Shown piece by piece: positions 20,791 through 25,600 of a DNA stretch of 25,600 nt. Position 1 is the stretch's first letter. Each line of letters opens with the position of its first letter. A program made the position numbers and the translations under genes. Under the pieces are notes generated by a model. It had not been told where the DNA came from. It did not search any database and saw only the letters and a list, made by a program, of their open reading frames with translations. The stretch comes from JBBSUX01 sp038234045 (GTDB lineage Bacteria; Pseudomonadota; Gammaproteobacteria; Burkholderiales; Burkholderiaceae_C), in assembly GCA_038234045.1 (NCBI GenBank), contig JBBSUX010000010.1, positions 1 through 25,600 of the forward strand, read 5' to 3'.

Positions 20791-22371
20791 TCAGTGCTTC
20801 TTTTTGCGCGCAGGGACTGGCGCTGATTTGTGGGAGGGAGCTGCTGCGTGAGTGCTCTTCTTCGCCACGCTTCTACTAGCGCGGCTCGCCTGGTGACCCT
20901 TTGCCGGAGCGGCCCTTGCGCTGCGCGAAGAAGCTTTCGCGCTGCTGTGATGCTGCGTTTCCTGATGCGCTTGCACCGGTACGTACACCACGAGTTGCTG
21001 GCCGGTACGGAACACGGTATTGGGTTTGGCATCGTTCCAGTCAGCGACTTGCGACGCGCTCACATGGAAACGTCGGGCGACAGTTGCGACTGTCTCCCGG
21101 TGGCGGGCCTTGAAGGTGGTGCGACGCGTCACGATTTCAGGTGCCAGCGTCAACTGACCGTTATCCGCCACACGCAGCGTGACGTCTTCCTGCACGGTGG
21201 CAGAGCGCGGGACGATCAAGGTAGATCCGGCGCGAATGAGCATGCGCGGTGGAATGGCGTTGAGCTTGCGCAGGTCATCCTCGCTCATGCCCGCCTGCTT
21301 CGCAGCAGCAGAGGCTGTCATGGTGCTGGGTACCGTCCAGGCTGTCCAGCTGGCGTATTGCCCCACCGTATAGGCCTCCAGGTTGCGCCGGAAAACCGCA
21401 GCGTTGTCCCAGGGCAGCAGTATCTGTGGGGTGCCTGCCGCAAGAATCACAGGGTGTCGCATCGACGGGTTGAGTTCGCGGAAATCGTCGACGCTTACGT
21501 CAGCGAGCTTGGCCACCAGCGCCACATCCATGTCGCGGGTGATGTCGACCGACTGGAAGTAGGGATGGTTCTCGATCACCGGCAGTTCGGTGTTGAACCG
21601 CTCCGGATGCGCGATAATGTTCTTAAGTGCCTGCAGCTTGGGCACGTAATTGCGCGTTTCCTCCGGCATCTGAATGTCGCTGTAGCTCACCGGCAGACCG
21701 AGTTTCTGGTTCTTGGCGATGGCTCGCCCGACACTGCCTTCACCCCAGTTGTAAGCGGCAAGCGCCAGCTGCCAGTCGCCGAACATGCCGTAGAGCTTCT
21801 GCAGGTAGTCGAGGGCGGCTCGGGTGCTGGCGAGTACATCACGCCGGTCGTCACGAAACACGTTCTGCCGCAGCTGATAGTCGGTTCCCGTTGCGGGCAT
21901 GAACTGCCACATACCCGCAGCTTTGGCACTCGAGACTGCCCTCGGGTTGTAGGCGCTCTCGACGAAGGGCAGCAGCGCGAGCTCAGTCGGCATGCCGCGG
22001 CGCTCGAGCTCCTCGACGATATGGAACATGTATTTGCTGGAGCGCTCGGTGATGCGTTGCAGGTAATCGGGTCGACTCAGGTACCACTGCTCCCGCTGGG
22101 TTACCAGATCGTTCTGTAGATCGGGCATTGCAAAGCCGCGACGGATGCGTTCCCACAGATCTGTGGGCGGCGCGAGGTGGGCGACGGTGCTGCTGCCGTC
22201 CGGCGTCGTCGAGGAGGCGATCGGCTTGAGCGGCCCGCTTGGGTAGACCGGTACCGACGCCGTCTTTGAAGCTGTGTCGTGGGAAGAACCGACTCCTGTC
22301 GTCCGGGAAGTGGAGGCGCAGCCGGTGATCAGCAGTGCCAAGGTCAGCCAGACGGCAGTAAGAAGCTTCAT
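20791..22371 (-). CDS. mltD: membrane-bound lytic murein transglycosylase D
   Basis: MltD is a lipoprotein enzyme that cleaves the MurNAc-GlcNAc bond of peptidoglycan to 1,6-anhydro products. The 526-residue product has a lipoprotein signal with lipobox LITGC (Cys18) and a GH23/SLT domain with catalytic Glu138 in PFVESAYNPRA followed by AAGMWQFMPATG. The AAYNWGEGSVGRAI stretch follows, then one degenerate LysM-like repeat (about 350-405) and a second (about 425-475) that would bind glycan. The last ~50 residues are rich in Ala, Ser, Lys, Arg and His and look disordered and basic, possibly an extra cell-wall or nucleic-acid contact. The start is fixed by the ATGA overlap with the gloB stop (22368-22371), so gloB and mltD are translationally coupled. 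The gap to the convergent permease is 92 nt with no clear terminator. Confidence 0.94.
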   Translation of the reverse strand: MKLLTAVWLTLALLITGCASTSRTTGVGSSHDTASKTASVPVYPSGPLKPIASSTTPDGSSTVAHLAPPTDLWERIRRGFAMPDLQNDLVTQREQWYLSRPDYLQRITERSSKYMFHIVEELERRGMPTELALLPFVESAYNPRAVSSAKAAGMWQFMPATGTDYQLRQNVFRDDRRDVLASTRAALDYLQKLYGMFGDWQLALAAYNWGEGSVGRAIAKNQKLGLPVSYSDIQMPEETRNYVPKLQALKNIIAHPERFNTELPVIENHPYFQSVDITRDMDVALVAKLADVSVDDFRELNPSMRHPVILAAGTPQILLPWDNAAVFRRNLEAYTVGQYASWTAWTVPSTMTASAAAKQAGMSEDDLRKLNAIPPRMLIRAGSTLIVPRSATVQEDVTLRVADNGQLTLAPEIVTRRTTFKARHRETVATVARRFHVSASQVADWNDAKPNTVFRTGQQLVVYVPVQAHQETQHHSSAKASSRSARAAPAKGHQASRASRSVAKKSTHAAAPSHKSAPVPARKKKH

Positions 22372-23138
22372 CGGAATTCGTTCTTCCATTGACGCAGAGT
22401 GGCTAAGACGCCGACCTGGTCCAGGGTTGCGGGAGTGGCGTGGCGGCGTGCCGCATCGGCCACGCTCGCAACGCCGGTGCGAAGAAAAGGGTTGATCGCG
22501 CGTTCCAGAGCGATCGTCGACGGTAGCGTCGGCTGCGATTGCTCGCGCAGGCGGATGCAGTGTGCCCTGTGACGGGCGATATCGCTATTTTCAGGCTCGA
22601 CCGCTTGAGCAAACGCCAGGTTGGAGAGCGTGTATTCATGTCCGCAGCACACGCGCGTGTCACCGGGCAATTCGGCGAGCGCCTTGAGGGAATGCAGCAT
22701 CTGCGCGGGTGTGCCTTCGAACAGGCGGCCGCAACCGCCGGAAAAAAGCGTGTCGCCACAGAACAGAAGAGGAGCAGGATCGGCAGCGCACCAGAACGCG
22801 ATGTGGCCGGCGGTGTGGCCCGGCACATCAATCACCGTGAAATCGAGGCCGAGCACCTCGCAATGATCGCCGCCGTTGAGCGGTACGGCCGGCTCGGGGA
22901 TCGATTCATGGGCTGGGCCGAAGACCTTCGCGCCGGTCGCATCCCTTAATGCGGTGACCCCACCGGTGTGATCGTGGTGGTGGTGCGTGACTAGAATCGC
23001 TTCGAGCTGCAGGCCCTTTGCGCGTAGCGCGTCGAATACCAGCGCGGCATCGCCGGGGTCGACCACCACAGCCCGCTGCCCTTGATGCAGCATCCAGATG
23101 TAGTTATCGGAGAAAGCGGGTAGCGGTTCCAGAGTCAT
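22368..23138 (-). CDS. gloB: hydroxyacylglutathione hydrolase (glyoxalase II)
   Basis: GloB hydrolyses S-lactoylglutathione to D-lactate and glutathione, completing methylglyoxal detoxification in the cytoplasm. The 256-residue product (E. coli has about 251) starts MTLEPLPAFSDNYIWML, the classical N-terminus. The binuclear metal site is THHHHDH (H52, H54, D56, H57), with further ligands in PGHTAGH, CGDTLFSGGCGR and CCGHEYT. The C-terminal RxxNPFLR-type substrate segment is present as INPFLRTG. Its ATG overlaps the ATG of the divergent methyltransferase gene within one CATG, so there is no intergenic space. A GTG at 23175-23177 would start still deeper inside that gene and is less likely. The stop overlaps mltD. 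Confidence 0.96.
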   Translation of the reverse strand: MTLEPLPAFSDNYIWMLHQGQRAVVVDPGDAALVFDALRAKGLQLEAILVTHHHHDHTGGVTALRDATGAKVFGPAHESIPEPAVPLNGGDHCEVLGLDFTVIDVPGHTAGHIAFWCAADPAPLLFCGDTLFSGGCGRLFEGTPAQMLHSLKALAELPGDTRVCCGHEYTLSNLAFAQAVEPENSDIARHRAHCIRLREQSQPTLPSTIALERAINPFLRTGVASVADAARRHATPATLDQVGVLATLRQWKNEFR

Positions 23139-23961
23139 GAGCGACGAAATTATAGGTTTGCAGTCGTGGTTTGCCACACCTGCCGGTCGCTATCTTCTGA
23201 ATTGGGAGCAGGCGCGGTTCGATGAGGCCGTGGCCGACGTCTTCGGCTACCACGCTTTGCAGCTCGGTTTGCCTGTGCTGGATGGCCTTGGGGCGAACCG
23301 GATCGCGCATCGCTGGCTGGCAGAGGATGGCGAACGCTGGCACGATCCGATTCGCCACGCAGATATCGAGCCTTCCCCGCATTTGTCGCCCTGTGCACTG
23401 CGGACCGACTACCATGCGCTACCCTTTCCCGAGCAGAGTCTGGACCTGGTGCTGGCTCCCCACGCGCTGGAGTTGAGTCTCGACCCCCACGCCACATTGA
23501 GAGAGATCGAGCGAGTGCTCATGCCTGAGGGACGTCTGGCGCTCTGCGGATTGAACCCGATGAGTCTCTGGGGCATGAAGCAGCGGCGCGCGCAACTGGC
23601 TGCGCGTATCGGATGGGGACACAGTTACCTGCCCGATGGTGCCCACCTGATTGGCTATTGGCGCCTGCGCGATTGGTTGCGCCTGTTGTCGTTAGAGGTG
23701 GAGTCGGTCCAGTTCGGCTGCTGGCGGCCCGCTGTGACGAGCCAGCAGTGGCTGCGGCGTCATGCGTGGATGGACCGGGCCGGCGAGCGCTGGTGGCCGA
23801 TTTTTGGCGCGGCGTATTTCGTAGTGGCGACCAAGCGCGTTCCGGGTATGCGCAAACTGGAAGCGACCTGGAAGAAACGTGTGCCGGCTCGCCCGTCGAA
23901 TGCTCCTATTCCGGTAGCTGGTAGCGCACATCAGGAAAGCGCTAGAGGCATAAATGATTGA
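23137..23961 (+). CDS. YafS-like class I SAM-dependent methyltransferase
   Basis: This 274-residue protein resembles the methyltransferase encoded between gloB and rnhA in many proteobacteria (yafS in E. coli). The N-terminus ATPAGRYLLNWEQARFD is typical of this group. The acidic-loop and post-core segments are recognisable as SLDLVLAPHALELSLDPHATLREIERVLMPEGRL (read in parts) and ALCGLNPMSLWG. The glycine-rich cofactor motif I is poor: the place is taken by VFGYHALQLGLPVLDGLG. The substrate is unknown, so I give no symbol. The start codon overlaps the gloB start in CATG, and the TGA at 23959-23961 lies 38 nt before the rnhA start, so methyltransferase and rnhA are probably one transcript. 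Its own ribosome binding site is weak. Confidence 0.82.
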   Translation: MSDEIIGLQSWFATPAGRYLLNWEQARFDEAVADVFGYHALQLGLPVLDGLGANRIAHRWLAEDGERWHDPIRHADIEPSPHLSPCALRTDYHALPFPEQSLDLVLAPHALELSLDPHATLREIERVLMPEGRLALCGLNPMSLWGMKQRRAQLAARIGWGHSYLPDGAHLIGYWRLRDWLRLLSLEVESVQFGCWRPAVTSQQWLRRHAWMDRAGERWWPIFGAAYFVVATKRVPGMRKLEATWKKRVPARPSNAPIPVAGSAHQESARGIND

Positions 23962-23999
23962 TAACTTTGGAGGCAGGCGCCTGCGAGTGCCGGAGATCA

Positions 24000-24449
24000 G
24001 TGGACACTATTGACATCTATACAGACGGAGCATGCAAGGGAAATCCTGGACCAGGAGGCTGGGGTGCATTGCTGCGATCGGGATCGACTGAAAAAGAGTT
24101 GTTTGGCGGCGAAAAAAGCACCACCAATAATCGGATGGAGATGATGGCTGTGATCGAAGCATTAAGCGCACTCAAGCGCCCATGCGCCATTACGCTCCAT
24201 GTAGACAGCCAGTACGTGCTCAAAGGCATGACCGAATGGCTTCCGGGCTGGAAGACGCGCGGTTGGCGCACCGCCGCGAAAGCACCGGTAAAAAATGTCG
24301 ATCTCTGGCAGCGGCTCGACGCGCTGATCGCCGAAAGCGACCACACCATAGAGTGGCGCTGGGTACGCGGCCACAACGGTGACCCGGGCAACGAGCGTGC
24401 AGATGCGCTTGCCAATCTCGGTGTGGAGCGCGCACTCGGGCGAATCTGA
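24000..24449 (+). CDS. rnhA: ribonuclease HI
   Basis: RNase HI cleaves the RNA strand of RNA-DNA hybrids, removing R-loops and primer remnants. With the GTG start at 24000 the product is 149 residues (E. coli 155). All catalytic residues are present: D9 in IYTDGAC, E47 in NRMEM, D69 in HVDSQYV, H125 in RGHNG and D135 in ERADALA. The basic handle helix WLPGWKTRGWR is also intact. A longer frame from a TTG at 23958 exists, but its 14 added residues are unlike the family, and GGAG stands four bases before the GTG. The dnaQ gene that often adjoins rnhA in other proteobacteria is not here; mobA is convergent instead. Confidence 0.95.
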   Translation: MDTIDIYTDGACKGNPGPGGWGALLRSGSTEKELFGGEKSTTNNRMEMMAVIEALSALKRPCAITLHVDSQYVLKGMTEWLPGWKTRGWRTAAKAPVKNVDLWQRLDALIAESDHTIEWRWVRGHNGDPGNERADALANLGVERALGRI

Positions 24450-24483
24450 AGTTCGGGACATCAGAAAAACCGAGCTACCTGAG

Positions 24484-24506
24484 CCGTCTGAAGGTTAAAT
24501 AGACGG
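24484..24506. terminator. weak hairpin between rnhA and mobA
   Basis: ccgtct (24484-24489) and agacgg (24501-24506) can pair across an AT-rich loop that includes the mobA TAA stop. There is no T-tract on either side, so it is at best a Rho-assisted or transcript-end structure between the convergent genes. Confidence 0.25.
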
Positions 24507-25163
24507 TCCTGCTTGGAGCAAGCGCTCAAGCTCCTCGATTGTGTTGACGTTCGAGAACGCGAGCGGGTCGTCCGTGGGTCGGTCAAATGGCACTTCGACA
24601 GCACCTTCACGATTCAGCCACGGCATGACGCGCGCCTCACCCGCCGCCAGCCAGTCGTCCAGCGATTCCCGCACGAGCACAGTGCGCAGCAGCGCGAACA
24701 CCGGTTGCGGACGCATTCGGCCCTCCTGAAGACAGGTGGCGACTGCAGCGCGCGCGCCCGAAGCATCCAGTGCTGCGACCAGTCGTGCGACCAGATCAAC
24801 CGGAAAGCGCGGCACATCGCAGGGCACCGTCACCATCAGCGCAGTGCTGCAGTGGCGCAGTCCCGCCAGCATGCCCGCCAGCGGACCCTGAAAGGTGAGG
24901 GCGGATTCACATGGTTGGCGAGCTGACTCTGTGAGGCAGTTTCTATCGGCCTGTACGGGCCAGCCCCAGCTTCGGTAAACATCGAGATGACGATTGGCGC
25001 TGATCTGGAGCGTGGCCACTTGCGGCGCAAGGCGCTGTGCAACGTGCAGGGCCAGCGCAACGCCATTCCATTTCACCAAGCCCTTGTCGATGCCGTCCAT
25101 ACGGCTGCCACGCCCACCTGCCAGCACTAGGCCGGTCACGTCCGGGTTCGACATGCCTGCCAT
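24495..25163 (-). CDS. mobA: molybdenum cofactor guanylyltransferase
   Basis: MobA transfers GMP from GTP to molybdopterin-bound molybdenum to form the bis-MGD cofactor of DMSO-reductase-family enzymes. The 222-residue product has the nucleotidyltransferase signature LAGGRGSRMDGIDKGL (14-29) and the metal-binding VPCDVPRFP (D116). FQGPLAGMLAGL and the C-terminal FSNVNTIEEL complete the family pattern. The common RMGG is RMDG here. About ten extra residues, including two cysteines, precede FQGPLAG. The ATG at 25163 is chosen; an ATG three codons later and a TTG at 25184 right after the moaA stop are alternatives, none with a clear ribosome binding site. It follows moaA directly, so the two are one transcription unit. 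Confidence 0.93.
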   Translation of the reverse strand: MAGMSNPDVTGLVLAGGRGSRMDGIDKGLVKWNGVALALHVAQRLAPQVATLQISANRHLDVYRSWGWPVQADRNCLTESARQPCESALTFQGPLAGMLAGLRHCSTALMVTVPCDVPRFPVDLVARLVAALDASGARAAVATCLQEGRMRPQPVFALLRTVLVRESLDDWLAAGEARVMPWLNREGAVEVPFDRPTDDPLAFSNVNTIEELERLLQAGPSI

Positions 25164-25185
25164 CGCGGATGCTTGTGCCGGCAAC

Positions 25186-25600
25186 TCAGCCGCCGATGTA
25201 GCTCATTTCGACTCGCTTCGACCCGGTGGGCGGTTCCTCGCTTCCCGGTGCATGTGGATCCGATCGTTGCTCCGAGTACCGGTCGCTGCGGCGGTGCCAG
25301 ATGGCGGCTAGTGTGTTTTGCAGTTCCTCGTTGGTGCCGCCACCACGCAGAAGCTCTCTTAGATCGTATCCACGGTCGGCGAAGAGACACAAAAACAGCC
25401 GCCCCTCGGTCGAAAGCCGGGCGCGGTTGCAGCTGCCGCAAAAAGGCTCGGAAACACTGCTGATGACGCCCACTTCGCCGAGGGCCGGATCGTGCTTGCC
25501 ATCGGCTCCAGAATATCCCCAACGCGCCGCTGTTTCGCCTGTTGCGGTCGGTGGAAGCTGGACGAGGGGAAGGGCGGCACGCAGCTGCGCTATCACCTCG
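25186..25600 (-). CDS. moaA: GTP 3',8-cyclase MoaA, C-terminal part (runs off the window)
   Basis: MoaA is the radical-SAM enzyme that starts molybdenum cofactor synthesis, converting GTP to 3',8-cyclo-GTP together with MoaC. Only about 137 C-terminal codons are inside the window; the N-terminal SAM-binding cluster lies beyond base 25600. The visible part carries the second 4Fe-4S ligand set, CGSCNRARLSTEGRLFLC (CxxC followed by a third Cys 14 positions after the second), which binds GTP. It also has the terminal Gly-Gly (SYIGG) required for activity. The ending is therefore intact. A hydrophilic stretch before the terminal residues (DPHAPGSEEPPTGSKR) matches the usual variable loop. mobA begins a few bases downstream. 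Confidence 0.95.
   Translation of the reverse strand, partial: EVIAQLRAALPLVQLPPTATGETAARWGYSGADGKHDPALGEVGVISSVSEPFCGSCNRARLSTEGRLFLCLFADRGYDLRELLRGGGTNEELQNTLAAIWHRRSDRYSEQRSDPHAPGSEEPPTGSKRVEMSYIGG

Noticed and set aside
20830..22119. 429-codon plus-strand frame opposite mltD
   Set aside because: It is antisense to a well-supported gene with lipobox and GH23 motifs; the translation has no recognisable domain.
23973..23984. 12-bp palindrome gcaggcgcctgc before rnhA
   Set aside because: It is a short GC-rich palindrome of a kind expected by chance in such DNA, with no supporting operator context.

Overview
The window is a compact, GC-rich chromosomal segment of a betaproteobacterium. It most likely belongs to the Burkholderiales, and protein resemblance plus the trxA-rho-rpmE2 and dnaX-ybaB-recR blocks recall Bordetella/Alcaligenaceae; this placement is inference from remembered family resemblance, not a search. 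Nearly all of it is housekeeping sequence. I see no insertion sequence, prophage, CRISPR array, tRNA or rRNA, and no gene-free gap over 300 bases.

Layout. At the left edge a minus-strand remnant of an ArnT-like membrane glycosyltransferase is broken off after about 119 codons. The minus-strand block trxA -> rho -> rpmE2 (thioredoxin, termination factor Rho, type-B ribosomal protein L31) follows and ends in a clear intrinsic terminator. Divergent from trxA is a plus-strand pair for a two-subunit helicase-nuclease of the AddAB type (2915-9538). Next come a YhiN/HI0933-family flavoprotein and a chemotaxis receptor that has lost its N-terminal half. A bidirectional terminator separates the receptor from a convergent 4.5S signal recognition particle RNA gene (ffs, minus strand, 12449-12550), which lies just downstream of a divergent PurM-like (AIR synthase-related) gene. 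Divergent from that is dnaX, then ybaB and recR, then a MAPEG-family membrane protein.

From 17750 to 20698 lies a three-gene ABC importer of the nitrate/sulfonate/taurine type: a Tat-exported binding protein, an ATPase with an insert before its switch histidine, and a permease. The block mltD-gloB-(yafS-like methyltransferase)-rnhA follows, in the same neighbour order as the enterobacterial mltD-gloB-yafS-rnhA cluster. The window closes with minus-strand moaA (3' part only) and mobA of molybdenum cofactor synthesis.

The strongest second-look items are: (1) a run of nine A in dnaX after the clamp-loader domains, with stop codons almost at once in both alternative frames, predicting a short gamma-type product; (2) the ffs gene, which no protein-level scan would show; (3) a perfect 26-bp palindrome in the flavoprotein gene; (4) gloB and the methyltransferase gene sharing a CATG in which the two divergent start codons overlap; (5) gene decay at both the ArnT-like and the chemotaxis receptor loci.
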